Assembly: GCF_036898095.1 (NCBI RefSeq)
Contig: NC_090767.1
Span: 24,822,570 to 24,886,569 of the forward strand
Source: Palaemon carinicauda
Lineage: Eukaryota; Arthropoda; Malacostraca; Decapoda; Palaemonidae
DNA length: 64,000 nt
Direction of reading: 5' to 3'
The notes beneath the pieces are model-generated. The model saw only the letters and a list, made by a program, of their open reading frames with translations. It was not told the origin of the DNA and made no database searches. The position numbers and the translations under genes are program-made. The stretch's first letter is position 1, and the number at the start of each line of letters is the position of its first letter. Shown piece after piece: positions 25,045-36,907 of this stretch.

Positions 25045-25457
25045 AAATAACTCGTAACTTATCATCCACCCAGAGGGGGAGAGGTGAGGGAGGGAGAACC
25101 CGTTGAACGCGCAAAACGGAAAACGGGAAATCCGCTCAACCACCGGAGCTAAGAAAGAAAACGAGAGAAAGGGGTAACTCGTGACTGCGAACAGAAAACG
25201 GGGACCCCAAGCTCTCGCTCTCTTGGACACAAAAACAGGACTAAAAATCACACAACACTATTATAAACGTATAAAATAAAAATGTACATCCATATAACAC
25301 TACGATCGAAGAATAGCATCTGCTAAAACTTAAAATAAATAGCACAGTCGAGTGACGAACGCCTCGGAGGGGCGGGTACTAAACAAATACAAAGCTAGAT
25401 CGCTATCTCGTTTGTAGGCTGGACTTGCTAGCAAAAAGTACCATGAGCATAAATACC

Positions 25458-25476
25458 AAAAAAAAAAAAAAAAAAA
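25458..25476. repeat. Poly-A run
   Basis: A run of about 19 A within the DIRS-B3 leader. Confidence 0.95.
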
Positions 25477-25680
25477 TAACGGTTCTAAAGGCATAAGGCC
25501 AGGGACTCAACCAAGAACCTAAGTGACAGAGTACTAAACGGGCAGACAAAGATGAATTCCCAAACAAGTGAACAAACAATGGCCGCCATGAAAGGCCAGA
25601 CGGGAATAATAAAACAGACTATACTGGATATAAAACAAAAGCCCGGTACAATAAAAAACTGTCAAAACAAACTATGGTAC

Positions 25681-25717
25681 TTAACATTGGAATGTGTGAA
25701 GATGGAGCTTCGGACAT
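25681..25717 (-). CDS. DIRS-B3 gag exon 1 (37 nt)
   Basis: ATG at 25717, then MSEAPSSHIPML and one extra base before GTACCA. Length 37 nt leaves phase 1, identical to the 34-nt exon 1 of DIRS-B2 (30179-30212). Both share the TTAA|GTACCA boundary. No exon 2 is visible because DIRS-A1 interrupts the leader. Confidence 0.5.
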
Positions 25718-26454
25718 GACAAAATAAATCCACGATTGATAAAAAAGACCGAGAGCACCACAAAACAATTCAACACTTTAGATTCCAAAAAGAAGGATGA
25801 TGTTCAGATGGCGCTCGCGTCGTGGCGTGGGTGGTGTGGCGCTGGGGGTTGGCTAGGGCCTTTGTATCGGCCCATCCCTTTGACGAAGGAATTAACTAAA
25901 TGGAAGACAACCTGTGAATAGTGGATTTTACGCGCCTTTGCTTTATACACGACACCCAAAAGGTGCTCGCGCGAGGGTTGTAACCTCAGCGTTCCATGCT
26001 TTTATCTTTCTCTGGTATAATTGGAAGGTTTTATCAGAAAAGATATACAAGAAGGACTCTTTTCACCGGGCGCCACAGGTCGACCCAGAAAATGGTTTTG
26101 CTGATACAGACTGCTTTATGAATCGGTTCTATTATGGCACATTTTAATGTCGAATGATAATTAGTTGTAGTACCATAAAGTTTGCCTTGTAATAGGGATC
26201 AATGAATGTCAAATATAGCAGAAAAATGAAAAATTCGGAGATAATTTGTATTTTTCCCTACCTAATACAAACCTGGCGTTATTTATTTAGGTTATCTTTC
26301 AGCAGAGCTGGAAGGTAGCCATTAGACTTTAATTGCGAGGTGGCTAGGGGTACCCAGCCACCTCTATATACACTCACACAGCTGTGAGAGGCGTCACTTT
26401 TTATTGCAGGACTTCTGAGGGACAGGTGATGGCGGGCCATTTTATATAACTCCA

Positions 26455-26545
26455 GGTTTACATTAGTTCGGGAAAAATACAAATTATCTCCGAATTTGTC
26501 ATTTCTTCCCATACCAACAAACCTTCCATTATTTATTCGGATGAC
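26455..26545. repeat. DIRS-C3 internal complementary region
   Basis: First half (TTAGTTCGGGAAAAATACAAATTATCTCCGAAT region) is the reverse complement of the left terminus at 26233-26275. Second half (GTCATTTCTTCCCATACCAACAAACC region) corresponds to the missing right terminus, as judged from DIRS-C1. Confidence 0.65.
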
Positions 26546-26978
26546 TCACTCTTAGGTGGGTGGAAGTCATAAGTCTGGCTTGGACACTGACCAGGTTTTA
26601 CCTAGTACAGTATATGACTGTGGTCTAGGGAAAATTTTCAACACCTTGTTAAAAAATATACAAAGTGAGTATAATAGCGGCCTGTGCAATAGTGTAATAG
26701 AGTTTTCTGAAATTTCCGATTGACAACATACCCTCCGAGAAGGGGTCATGCAATGCCAACCTCCAAGGGTTATTCTTATTGAAAGGAGGAAGCTTGGAGG
26801 CATCGGAGATGGGGTATTGCTGCTGTGGCGGTGGCAGCCCCGAGCGCATGAGTCCCTTAACTAGGCTCTCCATAGAAGCTATTCTCTCTTGTGATTGTCG
26901 CGTATGAGACGATAGTATCGACTCAAAACGAGCAAACATCTTCTCGGAAAAATCCACCGGGCCAGATGATTCCGCCGG

Positions 26979-26994
26979 GGGGGGGGGGGGGGGG
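26979..26994. repeat. Poly-G homopolymer in gag exon 3
   Basis: A run of about 16 G, encoding a proline stretch on the minus strand. The gag frame changes across it, so the frameshift may be real slippage or an assembly error. Confidence 0.85.
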
Positions 26995-28018
26995 AACAGG
27001 TGCCGGAACGGAGACTACTCCGTGAGAGGTTGAAGGCACAGCAATTGGGTCTTGAGAGACTCTGGTGGAGGAAGATTTAGCCTTTGAAGCTGATGATTTC
27101 GAAGACCTGTGGTCCTTGGAAGACTTGTGGGTCGTATATAAATTCTTACGATGAGCCTTCACCTTGAGGATAACAGGCCGGGATTGAGACCAGTCCCGGT
27201 TGTCCCCGGAAAACCTCAAAAAGAAGAGTGTTCTGAAGGAGAAGAGAAAGCCGGGCTAGGGATAAGAATCTTAGCCCGGGAACCACCTGACTCGCCTACG
27301 TCCCTACCTGCATCGGGATCGTCAAGAGCCATGGATTCTACATCGAGGTTGAGGGTAGAGACGTCTTCAGTTAGGGTGCCGCCCGTCTCTTCTTGGTCCG
27401 GGGCTGGAAGAAGGGATTCGAACCTCTCGATGAAAGGATCCGCCAATTCTTTGGGGACCGCAGGTGAAGTTTTAGCATGGGGGTAGAGATGGGAAAACCA
27501 TTCCTCAGAGAGGATATAAGGCTGTGTGGCCTTCACGTTGCGGGCGAACCCGTCAATCCAGATCTTGAGGGTAGCCCGAGCTGTATCTCTCTCAAGTTGG
27601 GAGCACTGAAAGAGAACAGACTATTAGCGAGGGATATTTGTGCCAAAGAAAAGTGAAGAAGTCCAAGGACTTCGTAGACACTAAGTGAAAGGCATGCGGG
27701 AAGTCCAGAGGACTAGTGGCCTTAAAATTAATATTTAGAATTAATGGTAACTCCCTACAAGTCTGTATCAATGAAAATGTACTCACCGAGTCAGATGTTA
27801 GAGTGGAGGTCATTGTGTAGCAGACTACACAAGCGTCTGGATGCCATACAGCTAAGTCATCCACTCAGACAGAACAGTGGGCGTGTGAATGACACATGTC
27901 ATGGCCGCAGGGTTGATAGATGACAGCGGCACATGCCGTCAATGCACAGCATACAGTCTGTAAAATAAAAGATACATGAGTATCTTAAAGGAGAGCAAAT
28001 TAGGGCCTGGAGGCCCCG

Positions 28019-28790
<772 letters not shown>

Positions 28791-29640
28791 TAACTATTTT
28801 GATTGTAAAAGGAATTGAAATCAAGCCAGACCGTAACCGTGATCATATCAAAAGAGGGAAGGGAAGGTCGAGAACAAGGATCGTATATACAAAATATATA
28901 TGTGACTAATATAAAGTTAATCCAAGTAAGAAAGAGTAACGTTGGCTTCGGAGGCGCAACTAAACAACTCGACCGGATGGTAATGTATAAAAGCTACTTC
29001 TGGGGATCCCGTAATGAAATCTTAATATATATATATATATATATCTATATAAGATCCGTGAGGTGCGTGACACTAGAGGGGGAAAGGGATCTTTAACGGG
29101 TCCGTGACGTGCGGGACCGGGGGAGTAGCGCGTACAAAACTTAATAAATAATATAACATAACAGGGTACCAAGGAACGAGCCGAAAACTTCCAGCCGATC
29201 GTTGGCCAAACGAGCGACGGAAAGAAAACGACTACGACCGGGTAGAGTAGTAGAAAGAGTAAGTAATGTACGTGAATGTATAATAATAGTATGCCTCACA
29301 GAACAACGGGAACCGCCAGTGCAAAGCGGATGCCCCCGGGAGGGGTACATCGCGCTATAAAGTGACTCCAACTCGATTGGGAGAGAGAGAGGGAGGGAAC
29401 CCTGGGGTGGGGTAACGGCGGGAGGAGGCTAGGAGTGGGGCGATAGCAGGTATACCAACCTGCCAGACCCACGATTGATATGATCACTCGGAAGGACTAA
29501 TAATACTATAATAAACATAACGTAGGGTAAAATAAGATAGGAAGGCATGCTTGATGATAATAATAATAACATAGTTATACATCAATCGTAAAACAAACGA
29601 GGGAGCGAACACGAGACAGGAGAAATCAAGCCTGACGGCG

Positions 29641-29713
29641 CTGGGAGTAGGCAGGGCTACCAACATAACATAGGGCCGCTGGGAGTAGGCAGGGCTACCA
29701 ACATAACATAGGG
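29641..29713. repeat. 38-bp tandem duplication
   Basis: CTGGGAGTAGGCAGGGCTAC followed by CAACATAACATAGGG occurs twice head to tail, in the DIRS-B2 intron. Confidence 0.93.
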
Positions 29714-30299
29714 TCAGTGAAGTGCTAACAAAATGAAAACTAATACAGTATGTAATATCTGACTCATGAAAGCCCCTCGAGCTAATGCAAGCAAATGAAT
29801 GACGTTAAAATGATAAGCAAGTCCGTGGCGTGCGAACGTAAATAATCCAAGTAATAAGATGTGAAATAGAACGCCGAAGGCGATCAGGCATGCCAACCTA
29901 CCGAAAATACGCACACGTATATGTAATAACTGTTATCATAAAAACCAGGCAATAAGAATTAAAACGGTGTGTGAACCGTGGATATCCGTAAGGTTCATAA
30001 CGAGAAACAATCAGTATGGAGGACTTATTGAAAATCGTTAAGAACGAACGAGAGAGAGAGAGAGAAGGGAGCCGAGCCCACGAGAGACCTACGAAAGGTC
30101 GTGAATAATAAAGCTGAATAATATAAACAAAAAGGGGCAAGGCCCCCTCCAAAATCTCAAAACTCATAGATCTGGTACTTAACTTAGATGGAGGGACAGT
30201 GGAGTCCGACATCTTGAGGTAAATCCAGAAAAAACCCGCAAAATACACACACACAAGGTAAAAAACGGCTATCAAATTGCGTGCTAAAAAAGGAGTGAC

Positions 30300-30598
30300 G
30301 TCACTGGCGTGGGATTGTTAGTAGTAGTGGGATGTTGAACGGCACCTCGCTGTTCGGGGATTTTGACAGGAGATATCTAAATAGTGCGAGGCCTCTGGTT
30401 GTGATTTATCACGCCCCAGTATTATATCGACACCTTTTATAGGTGGGCGAGCTGGGTTCAACGTGGCATCCCTATGCATTTTTTTCTCTGGTAATATATA
30501 GCAGTTATATACCTTAGAAATGGTGCTAAAAGAGCATTTCACTGGGCGACACGGGTCTCTCGCCCAGAAATAGATTTTTCCTTCGTCAAAATCCCTTT
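30300..30598. repeat. DIRS-B2 5' ITR
   Basis: Reverse complement of the DIRS-B1 left ITR (36149-36440): both contain, in opposite orientation, the CACTGGGCGxCACxGGTCxCTCGCCCAGAAA core, TAGATTTTTCCT, and a CTCTGGTA-TATA box. Confidence 0.75.
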
Positions 30599-30699
30599 GT
30601 TGTCTTGTATGAACACCCGAGTTTATATAGGAAAAAAAAATGGGGTCAATGGGGTTAGTGACAGTTTATAAATTTATGACAAATACCAGGCTACACAAG

Positions 30700-31560
30700 G
30701 GAAGTGATAATTACCTGCAGAGGTTGAAGCCAGCTTGCAGAGGGACCCACGGGGCTGTACTCAAAGGGAGAGGAAGATGAAGAAAGGAAAGCCAGACATA
30801 CTCTCATTCACCCCAGTCCTAATCCAGTTAACCAATACCCTCAACCAATTGGAACTTCTCCATCAATGAGCCTGAGGTATTCTCAAGCCACTTATTGAGC
30901 AGCCACCACAGGACGGATAGTGAATGTATCGAGTCTCCTGTGGGTCATGTCTTTTAAGTAATGGGCTGTGGAAGTAGTTTGCCTCTTCCACACACCTGCT
31001 TGTAGTACTTGCAACATGGAGAAGTTGCGTTTAAATGCCAAGGATGTACTAATTCCCGACATCATGTGCTCTAGGTCAGCGAGCCGGAGGAAGATTAGGA
31101 GCCAAAGCTCTTTCGATCACTTGGCGAATCCCCCATCCCCTTCAATGAGCGATGTAATACGACAGGCCATGAAGTTCACTAACTCTCTTTGCCGAAGCTT
31201 TAGCAGAAATGCCATCTTCACAGTGAGGTTTCGGTCAGTTGCATGGCGTAATAGTTGGTAGGGAGATCCTTTCAATGATTACAGGAACGAACCATGTTCC
31301 AAGGAGGAGGCCTAATCCCTGACTAAGGGCAAGTGATCTTATAACTTTGTAAGAGTAAAGAAAGCTCCAACGAAGAGGAAATGTCAACTCCTTTCAGCTT
31401 AAAGGCGAGGCTTAAGGCTGAGCGGTAGCCTTTCACCGCCGAGGCAGAAAGAAGCTTTTCCTCCGGAAGGTATACAAGGAACTCAGCTATTACTGGAATA
31501 GTGGCATCGAGTTGAGAGATATTCCTTCCATGGCACTAACCACAAAAGTGTCTCCATTTA
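30700..31560 (-). pseudogene. DIRS-C3 tyrosine recombinase relic
   Basis: Minus-strand reading from 31560: a VYQAKWRHF-like box, IAEFLVYLPEEK, SASAVKGYRSALS and KLKGVDISSS, collinear with DIRS-A1 (VYQSKWEVF, IADFLLYLRKER, SAPTIKGYRSMLAS, RHRGLDLSNN). Near the end, VLQAGVWKR and HYLKDMTHRRLDTF give the catalytic-Tyr box. The AKRVSE box is lost and stops interrupt the frame. After the stop, a 3' untranslated stretch shared with C1 and C2 includes CTGCAGGTAA. Confidence 0.7.
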
Positions 31561-31584
31561 GCCTGGTAGACTGAGGCTGAGGAC

Positions 31585-31984
31585 TTACGTAACCTCCTGG
31601 AAAGCACCCTTTTGCAGCACGGTCTGGAATTCGGCCCTGAGGCCAGCTCCTTTGCGGATTATTTCGCATAGAAGCTTGGGTGCACTGGATCCCGAGTCAG
31701 AGGAGTAAGAGACTGAATGAACGGGACGCGATACCCTAGAGCGATGACTTCGACCGCCAAGGGTTCTGCCCTGTGAAGCTGCCACCTATGCCAGAGGCAC
31801 TGTAGGCATCCTCCCACAGGTGGTAGATGAAAAGGAATGCCATTCGCCTCGTGGGAGTGACTACCTCGGCCACTTCCCTTTCCTCTCTTCTTTCCTCTAA
31901 AGGACTTGGTCCCTTTTCTGGCCTTTGGATGGAAAGGGTCGCTCAGATACCTTTGTAGGTCCTGAGAACCTAGTCTACAATAGG
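31585..31984 (-). pseudogene. DIRS-C3 gag end / RT start relic
   Basis: Minus strand: a basic RG/KG-rich gag tail (KARKGTKSFRGKKRGKG) close to the gag tail of DIRS-A1 (KKKGTKSFKG), then VGGCLQCLWHRWQ and GYRVPFIQS, matching VGARLKNFWQTW and GYKIPFVRK at the start of DIRS-A1 RT. A LLQKGAFQEV segment follows and then runs directly into YR-like sequence at 31560, so RT and RNase H have been deleted. Confidence 0.65.
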
Positions 31985-32604
31985 GCCTTGATTGATTGAT
32001 TGATTGACTGACTGATTTGAGGTTTTCTGTCATTTATTATAAATAAAAAAAATAAAAGAATATTCAATTAAAACCCTAAAAAGCAACGATGTCATTTCAA
32101 AAGTTAAATATCTTTCAGAAGACCTGCTTCTGAAATAAAAGCTAAAAATACCACCAGCATGGTAGGATAATTCATGTCCAAGAATCTTGGCAAGGATGAA
32201 CCTGCCGTCCTCACCTCAAGCCTCAAACAGATATCTATTTCTTTCACTACTATATGTGAGGCATTCGGTCAACAAATGCCTCACTGTCAATGGTACCAAA
32301 CAGTCGTTGCAATATGGTTGATGTTGGCCAGCCAGCAAAAACTCACGCGTCATCCGAGTGTGACCAATGCGGAGACGACGAAGAGTAGTCTCCCACTTTC
32401 GAAGTATCCTGTTATTCTTATTTCTCTCATCTTATTTTCAAGTAAACTATTCCTATGCTGCTGCTAATTATCATAAATAAAATTCTTAATTGTAAGTAAA
32501 AAATCATTACTTAGAATGGGATACCTTCTTGGTAACGACTCAGCTGCAACATTCTAAGCCAGTGAATGTGCCTTCTCATTTCCAGACACAACTACATGTG
32601 TCAA

Positions 32605-32645
32605 TGTGGAGGATAAATCTTTATTTTATTTGCTTTAGTTTTGCC

Positions 32646-32736
<91 letters not shown>

Positions 32737-33795
32737 AGGTGCGGGTACGTATATGCATTTATGTATGTGTGTGCATGTCCGCAGTGCGTGCCGAAAAAAC
32801 GAGGGGTAATCAGCGCAATGGTTGTTTGTAGTGGGAAAGACTGTTGGTATAATTGCGGATGTTTGTTCACATTTTTCAGCTAGGTTAAGGCGGTGATGAA
32901 TGTCTTGGGCGAAAGCATTTTCTATTTCACTGTAGCAGGAGTCAATTGTATGTTTTGTGTTCATCGGCCAGCCGGCTTGGAAGTGTTTTTTTTTGTATCG
33001 GAGTAAGTACTGTTTTCATCTATATTTGTTAGGCGCAATCATGAATGATAGAAAGTTTATTATTTATCTTTGATTATAGTGCGATACTGTAGTTTAGTTA
33101 GCTAGGAGTGTTCGTAAGCGTTTTTCTTTTTTATTGCAGGCCGTAATTCCTCCTTTGGAGAACTTATTTTTTTGAATGCCGATCTATTGTTGCTGACCTG
33201 GACTATGATTATGATTTTATTGATAATGATGCCATAATGACCCAGCCCGTTTGAAGGAGTTTCCGTTTGGATTGCTGATGATGACTATGATTAACTAGTC
33301 CCGATATAGGAAGCGAGTGTGGTAGTTTGACTCGGGGTACTACCGTTTGCCAATAAGTTGTGGCAGTGGGCTGTGAAGGTCTCTTGGGCCTTGTATGGAC
33401 GACGGACGGTGTCCACACAGGCATACATACAGTATATATATATCGCAAACTTGGCTGTAATTATTATTTTAGTTTAAGTGGTTTTTGGTACTGTTTGTGA
33501 ACTGTGTCGGTGTCGGGTTTTGTGAGGGTTTTTTTTTTTTGAGTATTGACGACAGTGTCTGTTCTCACACGTGTATTTACTGTATATTTTCTTATTGACG
33601 ATTTAGGTTATGGTGATTTGCTTGTCTGTCTTTAGTATTAAGGTTTTGTGATTGACATTTTTTTTTATTATTTGAATGTTTTGTTTTACTGTTCCCTTCG
33701 TGCAATAGTCCAGTTAGCGTAAAAGTAAGGGGGAAAGTTTGTGTTGTGGGATAATTGATCTGTCAGAGTGATCAAGGGTGTGGGGGTTTGTTTTT
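32605..33795. other. 1.2 kb insertion in LINE-I2
   Basis: Similarity to LINE-I1 breaks here. The insert holds a (GA)n tract and AT/GT-rich sequence with no frame. A roughly 15-bp stretch of the LINE target (GGTGTGTCCGGGAATG in LINE-I1) appears in diverged form on both sides, which may be a target-site duplication. I cannot name the inserted element. Confidence 0.5.
32651..32735. repeat. (GA)n microsatellite
   Basis: About 85 bp of GA repeats inside the insertion in LINE-I2. Confidence 0.97.
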
Positions 33796-33797
33796 GT

Positions 33798-34193
33798 TTA
33801 CATCCCGACACCACCAAAACCCAGCAAAATCGAACTGTTATACCTTTCCGACCAATAGTTAAAAACCACTCTAAAATCTTTTAAACTAAAAGATCTTTGG
33901 AGCCACTCTAAAATCTTTAAAACTAAAAGACTATTGGAATTAAAAACTTGTAGGACACATCTTGCATCACTAAAAATGGTAAAATTGCCCTCGTCTTGCA
34001 ACGCTATCTTCTCAATAGCGGTTAGTATGCCATATAGTTTGGCAGTAAATATAGAGGATGCTAGAGGAAGTGCACCTCTACAATTAAAAGCACTACTATA
34101 TACTCCAAATCCAGAGCCAGCTTCAAATTTGGAGCCATCAGTATATATAAAAGGCGATTCCCTGTGTTCTTCAACATGCTCCATAAAGAGCAA
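33798..34193 (-). pseudogene. LINE-I2 RNase H fragment
   Basis: 131 codons starting near HVEEHRESPFIYTDGSK, about 75 percent like LINE-I1 by eye. The catalytic Asp in TDGSK and the SDAR Asp remain, but the Glu of FTAELYG in LINE-I1 is Lys here (FTAKLYG), which would inactivate the enzyme. The C-terminal His/Asp box is lost to the interruption at 33795. Confidence 0.85.
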
Positions 34194-34810
34194 CCTGGCT
34201 TCGTAGTCAGTCTTCTTTATACAAATAAAATATTCACAAAAAGATTTATCCGGTAATTTCTATGGAGGGGTTAATGGTATCCTACATAAGAGCACTTTAT
34301 TTCTACCTACATCTAAACTGTCCGATAATGTTTTTACCCGGAAACCATAAGGTTGAGGGGATTTTGGGTGCTACTCAAAATATCTACAATGCTTTATAAG
34401 GTTTGCAGTCTGACAGGCTAAAGAATTAGGGAGTCTTTGCAACCTAAGCCAATACCAAATAATAGAAGACTTCCAGTAAAGGTCTTAAGGCAATTCTCCA
34501 GCATCAACAAGGAGGCTTGAGATAGGGCGAAGTTCTAAAGGCTCCTGTGGACAATCTGATACCAGCATGGTGTATAGAATCTAAAACTTTTAATCGGCTT
34601 GGGGTGGCTGAGGAGTACATTTCACACCCATAACTAATTTTTGAAAAAATCAAGGCCTTGTATAATTTCAAAATTTTTGCAGAACTTTTAAAAGATTCAA
34701 AGCCTCAAGGCATTTTACTTTTAAGGCTTTCAAATGGCGAGCACATGTAAGCCTACAATCAAATATCAACCCTGGAAATCTAGCTTCCCTTACACATGGG
34801 ATCCGTTGAC

Positions 34811-36148
34811 CTATGATGTACATATCCAGGTCTGGACCCGAATACGACAGAAATGGACAACAACAGTTTTCCTTGTTGAAAACTTAAATCCATTCATATC
34901 AGCCCACTGAATAATTTTGTCAATTGAGAGCTGTAGTTTTCTCTCAACCATTGCCATTCTAGCTCCAGTAAATGATATGGAGAGATCATCCACCAACAGT
35001 GTTGAGAGAATATCCTGGGGAATGACTGACGATATCCCATTAATTGCTAGTGCAAATAGGGTTTCACTCAGCACACTACCCTGAGGAACTTCCTCTTCCT
35101 GACATTTACTCTCTGATAAAGTTTCACCTACTCTAACTTGAAAAAATCTATGTGAAACAAATGCTTGAATGAACAGTGGTAGCTCTTCTCTTAATTCCAA
35201 TTCATTAATGGTTTTAAGTATACCATATCTCCATGTAGTATCATATGCCTAGTCAAGGTAAAAAAAAAAATACACAGTTACATGATGCTGTTTGGAAGCA
35301 AAGGCTTCACAAATAGAGGACTCAAGTCGTATCAACACATCAGTAGTTGAATGCATTTTTCTAAATCCACACTGGATAGGTGATAAAATACCTTTCTTTT
35401 CCAGGTACCAAATTAGTCATTCATTGACATTTCTTCTCCATGATTTTACATAAACAAGATGTCAATGCAATTGGCTGACAGTTTGCTGCTAAAAATTTAT
35501 CCTTACCCAGATTTGAAAAGGCTAAAATAATGGCTAGTTCCCAAACACTTGGATAACTATGATCATGCCATATTCTATTAATAATGTTTAAAATAAATGA
35601 CTTGGTATTAATAGGTACATGCTTAATCATTGCATATGGAATTCCATTGGATCCAAGGGCTGTATCATTACAAGTACAAAGTGCATAATCAAATTCTCTT
35701 TCAGTGAAAGGAGAATTCTATGACTCATCCTTTCCTGTTGCAAAATTTAAAACTTTCTTTTCTTCAATGATAACCAGGGGCTGCTTGACATTTTCATGAT
35801 ACATTTGAGAAATGATTGGCCATGGCATTGCTAACCTCAGTTGGTCCAGTCACATAATCACCATTCACCTTCAACACTGGTGGGGTTGGAGGTGAATTTG
35901 CCTGATATCTTTTTTACTTCCCTCCACACAGATGATGGTGGTGTTCTACTCTTAGTGGAAGAAACAAAAGACACCCATGACTGGTGCCTAGCTTCTTTCA
36001 TGGCATGACAGAACTATGCTCTGCATTTTTTGTATATAACTAAATTCTCCTCAGTACGCCGTCTGCGCAATTGTGTTAAGAGATCTTCTTGTGGCTCTGT
36101 GTAGGGTAGTTAGTCCTGAAGACCACCAGTGGACTGGTTGTCATTTTA
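34811..36148 (-). pseudogene. LINE-I2 reverse transcriptase fragments
   Basis: Pieces in different frames: 35630-35421 (LTSCLCKIMEK) and 35200-34811 (EEVPQGSVLSETLF, LVDDLSISFTG, WADMNGFKFST). The YxDD-type box is LVDD against FVDD in LINE-I1. The 5' part (35700-36148) corresponds to the endonuclease-RT linker of LINE-I1. Several frameshifts and stops; not functional. Confidence 0.85.
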
Positions 36149-36440
36149 ATAAAGGGATTTTGACGTAGGAAAAATCTATTTCTGGGCGAGGGACCTGTGC
36201 CGCCCAGTGAATAAGCTCCTATTAGCACTTATTCTTAGGTAATTTACTGCTAAATATACCAGAGAAAAAATGTAAAGGAGTGCTAGGTTAACTAGCTCGC
36301 TCACCTATTGGTGTCGTTATAGAATTGGGCGTATAATCCAGAGGTCCCGCACTATTTAGATTCATCCACGACAAAGACCCCAATAGAGGAGAGCCGTTCA
36401 ACCTCACTCGGCACCACCAACTCTGCATCCGCTCAGAACC
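36149..36440. repeat. DIRS-B1 left (3') ITR
   Basis: Starts AAAGGGATTTTGACGTAGGA, then GGGCGAGGGACCTGTGCCGC. Inverted relative to the 5' ITR of DIRS-B2 at 30300-30598. Confidence 0.8.
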
Positions 36441-36487
36441 CAACTCCTTAGCACCCAAAGTTTGGGAACTCCAAGGGAGAGGAGCTG

Positions 36488-36600
36488 GGAGGGTTCACTG
36501 GGCGGCACAGGTCCCTCGCCCAGAAATAGATTTTTCCTACGTCAAAATCCCTTTTCTGGGCTTGAACCTGTGCCGGCCAGTGAATATATACAAGAGAAAT
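36488..36600. repeat. DIRS-B1 internal complementary region
   Basis: 36493-36552 is the reverse complement of the left terminus (CACTGGGCGGCACAGGTCCC through TACGTCAAAATCCC). It is followed by TTTTCTGGGCTTGAACCTGT and GCCGGCCAGTG, which should be the reverse complement of the missing right terminus. DIRS-B3's edge at 26066-26092 (CACAGGTCGACCCAGAAAA) agrees with that reading. Confidence 0.75.
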
Positions 36601-36907
36601 GTCACCAAACTTGCAAAATAAAGGAAAAAACATAAACATAAGGGAAATACAAGTTGCTTTAATCAGAGATGAGTGCCAAAAACAGCTATAAGGGTATCTT
36701 AAAAAGAACATAAATCCACTTGGTAGAACAATTGACAAAAAAGGTAAGGTATAATAATGCCGTGAGTGATGATATATACAGATACTCAGGAGTCAAAAAT
36801 TTACAAATATAGTAATAGTAATCAGGTGCGAAACCAACGAATACAAATAGGGTATAAATGAGGCAGGTAAGGGGGAGAGATAAAATGACAAGGAATTAAC
36901 ATGTGAG

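Larger units (their letters stand above)
25045..26092 (-). mobile_element. DIRS-B3, 5' end only
   Basis: The right edge (about 25850-26092) aligns, in the same orientation, with the 5' ITR of DIRS-B2 (30300-30598): CGACACCCAAAAGGTG vs CGACACCTTTTATAGGTG, TTCTCTGGTATAATT vs TTCTCTGGTAATATA, TCACCGGGCGCCACAGGTC vs TCACTGGGCGACACGGGTC. About 130 bp inward lies a gag exon 1 like that of B2. The rest (25045-25680) shows no frame and reads like the first gag intron. DIRS-A1 interrupts it on the left, so the body of the element is not identifiable here. Confidence 0.6.
31985..36148 (-). mobile_element. LINE-I2, decayed non-LTR element
   Basis: A diverged inverted copy of LINE-I1. The 3' tail is the (ATTG)n run at 31988-32013, the complement of the (TCAA)n tail of LINE-I1. 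From there the RNase H end (32014-32605), a 1.2 kb interruption, RNase H (33798-34193) and RT (to about 36148) follow. Similarity to LINE-I1 stops at 36148, where DIRS-B1 begins, so the 5' half should lie beyond DIRS-B1, in or after the N gap. Confidence 0.85.
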
